DNA from: Liriodendron chinense
Taxonomy: Eukaryota; Streptophyta; Magnoliopsida; Magnoliales; Magnoliaceae
Length of the DNA stretch: 64,000 bases
Direction of reading: 5' to 3'
Assembly: GCA_003013855.2 (NCBI GenBank)
Contig: ML058586.1
Span: forward strand, 3,896,196-3,960,195
This document shows positions 9,701-21,768 of the stretch, piece by piece (the first letter of the stretch is position 1; the number at the start of each line of letters is the position of its first letter). Under the pieces are notes generated by a model. It worked only from the letters and a program-made list of their open reading frames with translations, had not been told where the DNA came from and did not search any database. A program made the position numbers and the translations under genes.

Positions 9701-10731
9701 TGCCATTTGACAACATTATAAATTACAAATCGTGGTTTCTTATTGTTCTCTCATGGTCATGTGTTATCAGGGAATCAAGCTGTGCACTGAAGTATTTTGA
9801 GAGACTGAAAATTTTTTGTGAGTCCTTTTTCATTATTAGAATTCAGTCCTCTTTTTCCTTTCTCACCCTAAGCTGTTAGATAATTCAGAGTCACGGTGCA
9901 ATTATCTAGAATTATCTCAGCTGAAAGTTATGTTTTCGTCTAATGATTTTTGTTGTTTGGTTTACATATGTCTCGCATGTTTAGCTGGTTGCAGTTAACA
10001 CCATGTTTAGTTGGATTTTTTTCTTCTTCTTCTTGCTGCTAAAATTAACGGTTTTTGTGTTATTAAGGCTAAAAACAGTTGGTCAGAGATTCACATCTGT
10101 ACTTCAGTAATCTAACTGCTTGTTTCAAAGTATTGTGTTGGCCATTTGAAAGGAAGCTGAAGTATGGTTTTAAGGGGTCTTGCTTTAAGATAGGGGAAGA
10201 CACTATTTGTAGGAAAGGGCTATAAGATTGATATTTATATTCAAATTTATGTTTCTGTTATTTCATTAGAAAATTTAAAAAAAGACAAAACATGTTTTAA
10301 ATGTTCCTTCTTTGAAATTTGGGTTCCTAAGTTTTCCTTTGGATATTTTGAACTGACTGCAGTGCACGTAGAGTCACAAGCAATGATACAAATAAATGCA
10401 TGTCTTTTTTGCCATCTTTATAGGCATTTAGTTGTCTGTAAATGAAGTAACTGGGTACATTTGCCAGTAAGATCTTCCTTGTTCATAGATTTCCATAGTT
10501 GCCAAGGATTCCCAATATTTCTCGATAAGGAGTTCTTGTGTGTGTGTGGGGGGTGAAGATCCAGAGCTTTTTAGCATTGTTATTATTTAGCTTATTCAGT
10601 AGTTCTAGCTCCTGGCAGATTCTGAGTCATGAGGAACCAGTTATCTTTTTTCATTTCTTTTTTCCTTTTTACTTTTTCTTTTTTGTTAAGAATTACGTAG
10701 TGAAACTGGTTAGTCTCCAGCAGACGTCTAG

Positions 10732-13700
10732 ATGCTGAAACTTGGGATCTCGTGCGCAGGGAACATTCCGTTTTTCAAGGTTTATCCAATATTCTTAACA
10801 TTGTGTTTCGATGTATATTCTTTCCAAGGGTTGATTTTCTATCACCACGCTCAAGATAATTTCAAGCATTTACTTCTCGTACTGAATTCCTGTTCTGGAG
10901 AAATTTTCTTCCATTGTCTGTAATTGTGTCCATTTGTTTAACCAATTTCAGGTTCTACCAGTTTTCAATTGGAGGTGCTTCTTTGACTTTGGCTCTAAAA
11001 CACCAGCTTCACGGCTTTTTGGAACTTTAAACAAGTTCGCCCAGTATAGTCATTGTGTTAGGGTTTCAGCTATTTCTGGTGACATCCCAATGAGCACTCC
11101 GAATGGCGATGCAAATATGCAATCTGATCCCAAAAGGACTTTCCAAGTTGTTGTTGCTGCAACTCGAAATATGGGTATCGGGAAGGATGGAAAATTGCCT
11201 TGGAACTTGCCGTCTGACCTGAAAATTTTCAAGGAGGTCACGATGGCTACATCTGATCCTGTTAAAAAGAATGCGGTAATAATGGGTAGAAAAACATGGG
11301 AGAGCATCCCGTTTGAGCATAAGCCTTTACCTGGTCGTCTGAATGTTGTGCTTACTCGTTCTGGGAGTTTTGACATTGCTACAGCAGAGAATGTTGTTAT
11401 GTGTGGAAGCATTGCTTCAGCATTGGAGTTGTTAGCAGCATCTCCTTATTGTTTGTCAATAGAAAGAGTTTTTGTTATAGGTGGCGGCCAGGTATTAAGG
11501 TGAGTAGTATGTTTCTTAGTGGCCTTATTTAGGTCACTGTAAATAAAACTTTCTTTTCTGTTGAAAGGGATGTTGATGGTCTTAACTGCAGGGAGGCTCT
11601 CAATGCACCTGGATGCGAAGCAGTCCATATTACAGAAATCGAGACAAGCATTGAATGCGATACTTTCATCCCTCCTATTGACGAATCTTTATTTCGGCCA
11701 TGGTATGCATCCTTCCCATTGGTAGAGAACAACATTAGATATTCTTTTGTGACATATGCCCGCATCAGAAGTTCAGCTGTGGATCCTCCTGTGATGCACA
11801 ATGGGGTGATTATAGATAATAATTCAGGCACTGAGATTGAGAAGTTCTCCTTTCTGCCAAAGTTGATTTTTGAAAAACATGAGGAGTATATGTATCTGAG
11901 GCTGGTGCAAGATATAATTTCACATGGCACTCAAAAAGATGACAGGACGGGAACTGGCACACTATCAAAATTTGGTTGTCAGGTATCAACAGCTCCTCAT
12001 ATTATTTGATATGAACATGTTAGTTTGTCTGATAGCTTTATTGTGTTTAGTCTACAAATATTTAAGAGAATTTCTCAAGTCCAACCGGGTGGAACATAAG
12101 TTACTGTGCACCCAGCGGATAACATACAACCTTTAATGTGAGTGCGACATCCAAGCTGTCTGATAGATTGACCACATGATGTGGATCACTTTGTGCAAAA
12201 ATCAGCCACATCCACACATTGACTGTCCCACACTTGCATTTTGCTATTTATCTACGTGTAGACATTGTTTTCTATGGTGTAGCCCACCTGATGAGTAGCG
12301 GGGGTTGATTTTTGTAGCTGGTGGCTCGCTCCTTGTGGTGGGGCAGGGGGTTAATTTTTGTACCAGGTGGCACCTTCCTTGTGGTGGGGCCAACCTATTG
12401 GAAGGGTGGGATGTCGCATGCACTAAATAAGTTGGAAGTTGTCCACTGGGTGAACCGAAACTCATGATCCAACAGGTTGGACTTGAGACCTCAATGTTTA
12501 ATGACTAATTGGGTTTTATTCACCCTTATTCTTGTTTGCTTCCCACACAGATGCGTTTTAATCTGCGCAAATCTTTTCCACTTCTCACAACTAAGGTGAC
12601 ATAATTCTTTTCTTTTGAAGTTTGCATTTTCCATTGCAGCATGTGATGCTATATGGTTCCATTGTGGCTATGGTTCTTCTTGTTTTGTAGTCTATTCAAT
12701 TGGACATGCTTGATTTGTTGCTGGTCATAACTTTCTTTTCTTAGCCAATCTTTCTATTATCATGTTGTTGTTCAACATTTTCTGGACACTGCAATCTCCT
12801 TCTGGTCAAATATGATAATGAATTTCATAATTTTTGTGACAACATTTTCTGAGGCTTCTAGGCATCTATTAATGAGATATATTATTTTTTCATGCATAGA
12901 AAGTATTTTGGCGAGGCGTTGTTGAAGAACTTCTGTGGTTTATCAGCGGTTCAACAAATGCAAAGGTAGTATTGACCAATCAATTTGGAGAAGCTCTATA
13001 CTCTTGCTGTATTTCTTTTCTTTTCTTTTTCTTTTTTACTTACTTTTATGTACTGTAACAAAGTTTATTGAAAGTTGAAACATATGGATGTTGACAGCCT
13101 TTCATGGCCTGGAACTTGCTTTTGGCCTTGGCTTAATTGATCTGCCACTTATGTCATGGTGGAATTCAAGCCGGTGTTATGACTGATGGAAAACAAAGCT
13201 AACCTTCTTGGTTTTGGATTTCCATGCATTACTGGCTGGAAGGCTAGAAATAGCATTGGCCACTCGTAAGCAAATTTGGAGTCAACAGTTGATTCAAAAT
13301 TTATTGTAGCTGCAGCCTAAAATTTACCAAAATTGCTGTTATGCTATATGCTGCTTTTTGTTGAATATTTTAATCATTTGGGCTTACCAACACTGCCCAT
13401 GTGTAGGTTTTGAGGAATGCCAGTGTCCAAATTAAGTCAGTCCCAAATCAATTTGGATAGTGAATTGCTGTTTTTCAAATGCTGGCATAGCAGAATTCCA
13501 AATAGCGTCCAGCATATAAATAGATCTGGGATTGAGTGGGTGGTAGGGAGATCCCCTTTTTTTTTTTTTTTTTTTTGAGTGTTTTAATTCAGGAAATTTC
13601 CTGACCCTCTTTTTAATGTTTCAATTCATGAAATTTTTAATGTCGAATTCATGAAATAATTGGAGCTCCGAAAACCTAACTTGGTTATTCATATCAGTGT

Positions 13701-16494
13701 TTGATGGAATGCTTGATAAGCTTTCAGAAACAGAGTGTATTTGTTAATTTTGTATTCTTTCCAACATAGAACCTTCATTATTTTGATTTTCTTTTCAACA
13801 TAAAACCTTCATCTACTTGTAATCCTTTTGAAATGGACCTAAAAGGTATTCCTATAAACAGGTTTTGCAGGAAAAAGGAATACATATATGGGATGGCAAT
13901 GCATCCAGAGACTACCTCAATAAGTACCAACATGGCTTGAGAGATCTATGTGAATAAATGTAAATGTGTAAATGCTACTTAATATATGCAAACTAACCAC
14001 ATTTTCATGTGTGTTCTTTCAGCATTGGTTTGACTCACAGAGAAGAGGGTGACTTGGGACCCATATATGGGTTTCAGTGGAGACACTTCGGTGCCAGGTC
14101 GGCAGAAGCTATTATATAATTAACTCATGTTCTTCCTTTTTGGTCGGTCCTCACTAGAGATTGTATGTTTTACAGCTATACTGACATGCATGCTGATTAC
14201 TCTGGGCAAGGATTTGATCAGCTGCTGGACGTAATTAACAAGATAAAGAATAATCCGGATGATCGTCGCATTGTTCTCTCAGCTTGGAATCCTTCAGATC
14301 TCAAACTCATGGCACTTCCACCTTGTCACATGTTTGCTCAGGTTGGCAGTCATCATACAGCAATAATCATTTCCACTCTGAAGCTACATTCTATTCCTTT
14401 TTCTGGTGATTCTAGGTGGTGCAACATGTATCTAGGTGTATGTTATGTATGTGTTCTTATGTATGGCTTGTGCTATTATAGGACACCTCAAGAACGATAC
14501 TGTTGATAATGCTGTAATATTGATTCAAAAGAATACTACTGCCATCCACTGTCTGCCTATAATACGGAGAAAGCAGCGGGTTGGGTCCTCTTGAGGTTGG
14601 GTCGGGCTCGGTTTGACATTTAACCATATCCAACCGATCTGAGTTGCACCCCTACTGCTGACACTAGAAACTTCATTTGTTTATTTTCTTTGTGCCATTT
14701 TATGGGTGTGAGTAGATAGTAATACATTACCCACACACAGCATCGTCTAAATGAAAGCGCATGGCTTTTACAACTCAAACTGAAGCATCAGAAATGGCTA
14801 TGTTACCCGTTTTTGGTGTGTGACATCTATGTTACTTAATAGAATGAATCCTTATTCCTATTTTAATAATTAACACATTTGTCCTTTGAGTTGTTAAATC
14901 TGAAAATAATAAAGCATGATTCTTGAGGTGTCAATGGTGTGCATTCTTGTATATTTGTCAATGGTAGCACATTCTTGTGTGTCATGTCTTTAATTGAGGC
15001 TTGAACTGTAGCTTCGCAAAGAAGCAAAGGCATGTGGGTGCTTACTTGTCACACACCACCTGGAAATGTCATTCAGAAAGATATAGTTTTGAACACTGAA
15101 ATATTCACATTTATTAAATCACACCCAGTCGGGAGGTTTTCAGTTTTCACTATTTGCTGGTTTTGGTGCTTGGAGGATTTGTCAGTGCATTATATTATCT
15201 TCTTTGATATCTCCATCTGGCCTTTGATACTGGTTATGCCTTTGCAGTTTTATGTATCCAATGGAGAGCTGTCCTGTCAAATGTACCAGCGGTCTGCGGA
15301 CATGGGTCTTGGTGTGCCATTCAACATTGCATCATATGCTCTTTTAACATCCATGATCGCTCATGTTTGTGGTATGCTTATCTTATGATCTTTGAACCGG
15401 ACCAAAGCTCATGTTTGTTTTTTCTCTGTCTGCATGTATGCACTGTTGGGTGTTTTTAGGGTTACATGTTGAAAGGACCTACAAGGTTTTGCATGCCAGT
15501 CAGTTTCTGCCAAGGAGATCTTGTCAAAGCATGCGTCCACTATGATTAAGATAATAGTGCATCGAAATATATGCCCTTATGGTGCATTCCATATAAAATG
15601 TAGTTATATAAATACATTAATACATGCAAACAAAAGAAAAATGATGAAGGTCTTCTGATTTAACAAAAGAAAAATGATGAAGGTCTTCTGATTTGAGGTC
15701 TGACATCCGTGAAGACACCAGCATGGGCGTCCATGCATGGTAATTTTTTCATGGAATATGGGATGTCCTTCTTGAATGGTCTTATGACCTTTTAAATATA
15801 GTAGTAAAAAACGGCAAGAAAGAAATGATGTTAAAAAAAAAAGAAAATAAGAAGCATTTTCAGATTCTGTTTTTTGCTGAAAGTTGTTTTCCATTATTTT
15901 AAAAATTAATTCTGGTTGTTTAAAACAAGTTCCATTTCCATTTGAGAAGCATGTTTTAATTCTGCTTTTAGCATTTTCCTTTCATTTTTTTTTTAATGTA
16001 AAGTTGAAAAGAATCCCTAAAGCATTGGAGAAAGCTGGCTTAGATCACCCAAAGTCTCCTGTCAAGATATAACTAGTCGTTTTCTCTCGTCTGTATATTG
16101 GTACAGAGGTTATTATCTATCGCTCTTAGTAATCTGTTCTTTTCCTGTTTAGATCTCATTCCAGGCGATTTTATCCATGTTCTTGGAGATGCTTATGTTT
16201 ATAGAAATCATGTTAGGCCTCTGCAGGAGCAGCTTCAGAAACTCCCCAAACCTTTCCCTGTAAGTAGGAAATGCTGAAATTTCAAATTGAACTAACTGAG
16301 CTGTTCATTTATTTGTTTTCACCCATTTTCATAAAGTAGGTTTTTCGTTATTTTGTTGATATCTATGTCTCTCTTGTATAAAGGTTTTGAAGATCAATCC
16401 TGAGAAGAAGGACATCGATTCTTTTGTGGCGGCTGACTTCACACTCATGGGTTGTGATCCTCAACAGAAAATAGAAATGAAGATGGCGATATAG
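10732..16494 (+). CDS. DHFR-TS: Bifunctional dihydrofolate reductase-thymidylate synthase
   Basis: The fused plant enzyme makes dTMP from dUMP with methylene-tetrahydrofolate (TS half) and reduces the dihydrofolate produced back to tetrahydrofolate with NADPH (DHFR half). Predicted coding exons: 10732-10779, 10952-11499, 11592-11982, 12551-12595, 12900-12965, 13862-13923, 14023-14097, 14176-14341, 15248-15371, 16153-16259, 16384-16494. All are bounded by GT-AG and stay in frame, giving 580 aa. DHFR lies at about residues 78-250: GIGKDGKLPW, the expected acidic residue Asp105, and GRKTWESIP. TS starts at about residue 296, with DRTGTGT and the nucleophile Cys462 in PPCHMFAQ. The last exon ends in KMAI, typical of the family. 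The first 62 residues (exon 10732-10779 plus the start of the next) precede MSTPNG at 11090 and are rich in Phe, Ser and basic residues; they may be an organellar transit peptide. Starting at 11090 gives 518 aa, the usual family length. The core is certain; the first exon is less so. Confidence 0.95.
14576..14657. mobile_element. hAT-like fragment in a DHFR-TS intron
   Basis: A GGTTGGGTC/GGGTCGGGCTCGG stretch is followed by an end whose complement reads CAGTAGGGGTGCAACTC. This resembles the ends and low-complexity arms of the hAT MITEs at 417-1192 and 41551-42138. Short and without a clear target duplication. Confidence 0.35.
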
Positions 16495-16611
16495 ACTACA
16501 GTGTCTGAGCTCTGGAAAGATCTGAAAATTCTGAGTTCTTCATCCATCTTCTCACTACTGATCCTAGTTTTTTTTTTGAGTAAGTGCTGACATTTTCCAG
16601 TTCAGAAAAAA

Positions 16612-16617
16612 GGAATA
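16612..16617 (+). terminator. Poly(A) signal candidate for DHFR-TS
   Basis: AATAAA occurs about 118 bp after the DHFR-TS stop codon in an A-rich region. Position and motif fit a near-upstream polyadenylation element, but plant signals are degenerate and other sites are possible. Confidence 0.4.
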
Positions 16618-16639
16618 AAAAAGTATATGACTTAATTTT

Positions 16640-17420
16640 CAAAAGAAAGCTGATTTTCAAAAAAAAAATTCTATTTCAGAAAAAAGGAAAAAAAAAAAAA
16701 AGAGGGGAGAAAATGCTACGTAACTCTTTTTACTAAGCTTTTACCTCTCCAAAAAACTCTTTTACCAATCTTTAAAAAAATGCATATAATTTGATTTCCA
16801 AAGAAAGCTGATTTTCAAACATGATGAGATACAAGTCCACGTTGATTGAAAACTAGGTCAAGTATGATATTACGTCCTCCTTTACTTGAAATAGGGATTT
16901 TTACTACAAGATTCTTGAGGAATTCTAATTTGTCAGAAAGTCCCTCTACTAATTGAAATTGCTCCACCCCCCCTCCCCCCCATGGATGTAATACATCAAA
17001 CCCTTCAAAAATGTGCACCCCACCATCGAGATTAGACAACCCAAAAATCAGTCACCCAAGAATCTAGAGTTTTTTGAGTGGTGTATATTGTTTTCGATGA
17101 TGTGGCCTGCCTGATGATTGGATTTGCCTGATTTTTGGGTTGTCTAATCATAATGTTAGGCTTCACTTTTTGGACAGGCTGATGTCATGCACACACCATA
17201 GGGGGGCCACAATGATCACTCTGCTGCATTTTTAGGAAAAATAGGCAAAAGAAGTTTTGAGGAATTTTGCAATAAAAATCTCTTTGAAGTGATGGACTGA
17301 ATGAAGTTTGGGTGTTTGTCAAGTTGTCAATTGGATTTTCAAACTAATAACTAAATGCAAAAACTCCTACCAAATCAAAGCTCAGAGGGCACAATTGTTA
17401 TTTTTCTCAAGGTCACATCC
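16640..17420. other. Intergenic, MITE-like words
   Basis: Contains foldback-family words (GATGTGGCCTGCCTGATGATTGG; TTTGGACAGGCTGATGTCATG, abbreviated) and a pair of short inverted segments: AGACAACCCAAAAATCAG at 17034 and CTGATTTTTGGGTTGTCT at 17130. Nothing coding was recognised. Confidence 0.5.
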
Positions 17421-17445
17421 CAAGGTGAATTACCAGCAGGGCATG

Positions 17446-17640
17446 CTGCATATGGTCGTCGTCGTCGTCATAACCTCATCCCATCTATTGGGGATTGGCT
17501 TTTGAAGCATGAATTTCATGGTAGCTTGGCATACATACAGCATTTCACCATTGTTACCTTCTTTATTATCATTGTTGTCATCATCATATCCTTGTCCCAT
17601 CTGTTGGGAGTTGGCCTTTGAAACATGAATCATCATGGTA
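17446..17640. repeat. Two diverged copies of a GTCATCATC...TTGGGG repeat
   Basis: Two direct copies share CCCATCTRTTGGGRRTTGGC, then TTTGAARCATGAAT and CATGGTARCTTRGCA. They start near 17484 and 17597 and are preceded by (GTC)n or (ATC)n trinucleotide runs. This word combination is familiar from plant intergenic repeats. Non-coding. Confidence 0.55.
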
Positions 17641-17646
17641 ACTTAG

Positions 17647-17884
17647 CAAAAGTTCAATGACCAGCTTCCCATCTTCACTTGAGCAGGGTTTGGGTTGATG
17701 CAAAGATGCCACCAGGTGGGGGCATCCTCACAATCTGACCGGGGCACCTCTTGGTGCAGCTGCTGCAAAAGTTCAATGACCAGCTTCCCATCTTCACTTG
17801 AGCAGGGGTTGGGTTGATGCAAAGATGCCACCAGGTGGGGGCATCCTCACAATCTGACCGGGGCACCTCTTGGCGCAGCTGCTG
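17647..17884. repeat. 119-bp tandem duplication (2 copies)
   Basis: Copies start at 17647 and 17766 and are nearly identical: CAAAAGTTCAATGACCAGC to GCACCTCTTGGYGCAGCTGC. Only a few bases differ, so the duplication is recent. Because 119 is not a multiple of 3, the unit reads in different frames in the two copies, so this is not a protein repeat. Confidence 0.9.
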
Positions 17885-18561
17885 CCTGTACATGTATCAT
17901 GGTTGCATGCTGTGTAGCAGCGTAAAACCTAATTGTTTTGCCCCTCCATTTTGTAGATGCCTACTGCCCCACATCTAAGCTGCATTTGACTCATGGATGT
18001 TGGAATTTCTACTCCAAAGAATTTCCAGACATTGCAAACTGGGGCTTTTTGGTGTTTTCTACTGGAAAGACAGCTCTTTCGTGTCCACCAGAATATCGTT
18101 GATTTTGGAAAATATCAAAATCATAAGTCGTATTTTCCAAAATGCAGCCTATGTTAAGTGTGACCATTTTTTTTTTTTAATCTTCTTTTCTTTTTAGTTG
18201 AAGAAAATTATCATCAGTTCAGCTAACTTGGTTTGCTTTGGATATTGTCAGGTAAACAGCTACAGAGGCCTGCGAGGAAAGAGTGTATATAAATAAATAA
18301 ATAAATACTGGTGGATATACTCTATACTTGTTCGTATATATGTGTAGAAACTGGGATCCTTTAGTTCCAAAAGATGTTGGTTCTAAGGTGATTAGGAATT
18401 TCCTTTCAAGCTTGGGTTTTATTTTGTGCCTTTTGTTACAAAAAAAGAGAAAAGAAAAGAAGAAGATAAAAAGACTGCTGAGTGCTGACCTTTTGTGTTT
18501 GGGTTCTTTTGTAAATGACCAAATGCGTTTTGCTGGATTTCTTAATAGCATTTGGAGGGTA
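17885..18561. other. Intergenic, nothing recognised
   Basis: AT-rich with poly-T and A/G-rich runs (about 18166-18180, 18440-18470) and a short (AAAT)n at about 18290-18305. No gene could be supported. It is the left flank of the copia insertion, ending in the TATTT target duplicate at 18562-18566. Confidence 0.5.
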
Positions 18562-18566
18562 TATTT

Positions 18567-19061
18567 TGATAGTAATTTGCGGAAGTGTGGGCCATCAGGA
18601 TCCGACGGTCTACACGATGAGAACCTTCGCAAAGCCGATGATATGTGGTGCGATCCAGCGATCCGCCTATTTGCTACAGGAGCAAGTGGGTCTGATCACC
18701 CCTCTGATCCTACGGTGAAGATGGTCCCCGGATCAGATCTATGGCTCAGATCTGATGGATGGACCAGATAAACTCTATAAGCCTATCCTTCTCTTTTCTC
18801 TCCGTATATCACTTATACTTTTCCTCTTACTTGTGTATTTGATTACGGAAAGAATCCTCTTATAAATAGAGGGAAAAGAGATAAGGGATGAGATGAGATA
18901 AGGTTGGTTTAACCTTATCTTATCCCATCTTATCTTCTTCCGAGATTTTAAATTTCTAATTGAATTTCAAACTCTCGGAAGAAGCAGGATGCGGGAACTC
19001 CTTATGGGCCCCACCCACAAGTGGTTGTCCACAAGTGGGCCCCATGGGTCCACAATCAACA
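18567..19061 (-). repeat. 3' LTR of the copia element
   Basis: Direct repeat of 26697-27192 at about 98-99% identity by eye. Contains TATA-like CTATTTATAAG (minus strand) and two strong hairpins: GATAAGGTT...AACCTTATC and CTTCTTCCGAGA...TCTCGGAAGAAG. The adjoining 19062-19075 on the minus strand is purine-rich (GAGTGGGAGA), fitting a polypurine tract. Confidence 0.95.
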
Positions 19062-20255
19062 TCTCCCACTCAATCACATTGTGGGGTAGGTACATCATGA
19101 GAGTTCATCTAGCTCATAACATAATAATCAAAACCAAAGAATCACGATCAAAAGAATCAGAAGCGTGGGACCAGCTGGAACACCGTTATCTTCTCACAGG
19201 TGTTTGAGTACTAAGAGACCACCTATCTAGCACTCAATAACCCAAACTTTGCATTGCCTGTCCTAGTCCGCTATGACCACACCGGATAGAGTTAACTCCC
19301 AATCTAGAGTACTCGTCCAACATACGCACTTATCCAACTTATCGAGTCTATGATGAAAAACTTGGTTTTCTACAAACATCAATTTGAATTCCTTTTAAAG
19401 TAATATATATACATATATATTTTGAAAGAGAATATCGTTTGTAAAAGTCTAAGGAAACTCGATACTGCCGGCGAATAAGTCTTCAAGTGCGTATTTATAG
19501 TTCTAGAAACTTGGTGTAGCTGTCACGGGATCTTCCCCACGCAGGTGTGTAATTTGGAATTGATTAAGCCGCTTTCCTAGGATAACCGAGTCTGGCCAAT
19601 CAAGGGCTGTTCGTCATCGTATACTAAAGTAGCGACACTTAATCTCATCCTCCTGTACACAAGAGGAGGGTAGCTGATGACACAAAGAGTCACCTACGGG
19701 ACTGGCTACTCGCACGTTGCAATGATTAGATCGAATTAAAGCAATCTGTAGGAAATAGGTCCAAGCACGTGGCTACAATCCACGCCGTAAAGTAGACAAT
19801 ACTATGTATCTGTCGGGTCTACATTACGCAAGTCATCTCACATGAGGTGTGACTCATCTCATAATCTCACGACTTGGCTGTGATTCACGCTATAACATTA
19901 TCCGCATTATGAGTAATGGTGCGACTATGTTATTCGACTTTGTTAGTCTCATCTTCAATCTTATAGGACTGAAGGCGGATACAACTCATTTGCATCCTCA
20001 TCCTTTATTATTTTCAATAAAGGGTGGTTCATACCTCAGTGTATGAACATCACCCCAAGTGTACCTCTCTTGTACATTTAGGGTTGGTCAACTCGTGCGA
20101 GTGGGTAACCGGCCTGCCGATAATAGTTGAAATCCTACTTGATCTCAAAGAAAATTCTGATGATCTACATACCTAGTCTAACAAGTGCTCAATACTGAAT
20201 AAAATGGAATTTATTATTCATGAAAGATCAAAGATACATGATACAAGCATATCAA
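19062..20255 (-). other. Copia 3' untranslated region
   Basis: About 1.2 kb between the RNase H stop codon and the 3' LTR. No domain was recognised; small ORFs on either strand look random. The LTR-proximal end carries the polypurine tract. Confidence 0.6.
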
Positions 20256-21765
20256 TCAAGCTTTCCTCAATCCCATCTGCCTGACGTGAACCTGAAATAG
20301 ATCTCTAGCTATAGGTTTCGTCATGGGATCAACCATCATTTCCTTGGTAGGAATGTAGCTGAGGATAACCTTCTTTTCTTTCACTTGATCACGAACGTAA
20401 TGATACTTTATCTCGTGCTTCGATTTCTGGTGGTGTTTGGGATCCTTTGCGAAGTCAATGGCCGAGGTGTTGTCTATCCTCAACGATATAGGCTCATGTA
20501 TGCCTGGAACAACACCCAATCCTTGTAGGAATCTGCGAACCCATACACACTCTTGAACTGCAGCACAACATGCAATGTATTCGGCCTCCATAGATGAAAG
20601 TGCCGTGGATGTCTGTTTCTTGCTCGACCAAGAGATAGCTCCCCCTCCGAACAAGAAGACATATCCGGAAGTAGACTTTCCCTCGTCGGCGTCATTACCC
20701 CAGGCGGCATCAGAATATCCTTTGAGTTCGAGACTCGCGCCTTCATAACATAGCATCAAGTCTTTGGTTCCTCTGAGATAGCGGAATATACGTTTCACGG
20801 CTTGCCAATGAGACTGTCCCGGGTTTTACTCTGGTAACGGCTGACTATGCCAACTGCATAGCTAATATCCGGTCTGGTGCAAAGCATAGCATACATTAAG
20901 CTGCCTACTGCGCTCGCATAAGGTACTGAGGACATTGCTGATTTCTCAGCTTCTGTCTGGGGACACGATTTCTTATCTAACTTGATAGCTTTATCCATAG
21001 GGGTTTCAACAGCTTTTGAATTTTCCATCCTAAATCGCTCTAAGATCTTCTGTATGTAAGTGGCTTGTGACAAGCCTAAGAATCTCCTAGAACGGTTCCT
21101 GATGATTTCAACCCCTAGAATAAAGTTGGCTTCACCAAGATCTTTCATTTCAAAGTTCGAGAAAAGCCAATCTTTAGACATCATCAACAGTTGCATGTCA
21201 TTACCAGCTAATAGGATATCGTCTACATATAGAGATAGTATCAGAAAAGATCTTCAGACTGTTTCACGTATACACAGTGATCTTCTTCACTCATTGTGAA
21301 TCCAAAAGTGGTGATGGCTAAGTAGAACCTCATGTACCACTGCCTTGAAGATTGCTTCAACCCATAAATAGATCGTAACAACTTGCAGACTTTCTTTGGA
21401 TACTTTTTATCCACATAACCTATGGGTTGTTGCATGTAAATATCTTTATCCAAATCACCATTTAAGAGAGCAGTCTTTACATCCATCTGATATAACTCTA
21501 AGTCTAAACTTGCGACAATGGACAAGATCATGCGGATTGAGGAAAATTTTGCAACAGGTGAAAAAGTTTCCTCATAATCAACTCCTTCTTTTTGTGTAAA
21601 ACCTTTTGCAATTAATCTTGCTTTGTACTTGTCCACTGTACCATCTGCTTTTCTTTTGATCTTAAGTACCCACTTGTTACCAATTGCTATGCGATTGGAA
21701 GGCAGATCTATAAGTTCTCAGACTTTGTTCTTCTCCATGGAGGCAATCTCCTCGTCCATGGCAGT
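20256..21765 (-). pseudogene. Copia reverse transcriptase-RNase H (broken)
   Basis: Starting from VTAMDEEIASMEKNKV, the region holds WVLKIKRKADG, ARLIAKGF, YQMDVKTALLNGDL, then the catalytic YVDD (LSLYVDDILLAGND), the connection region, and RNase H with SDAAWGND, SSMEAEYIA and the tail KPIARDLFQVHVRQMGL. Breaks: a stop where NKVWELIDLP is expected (about 21720), a one-base frameshift just before YVDD (about 21240) and another before QSHWQAVKRIFRYLRGT (about 20810). Copying of the element would need enzyme from a relative. Confidence 0.9.
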
Positions 21766-21768
21766 TAC

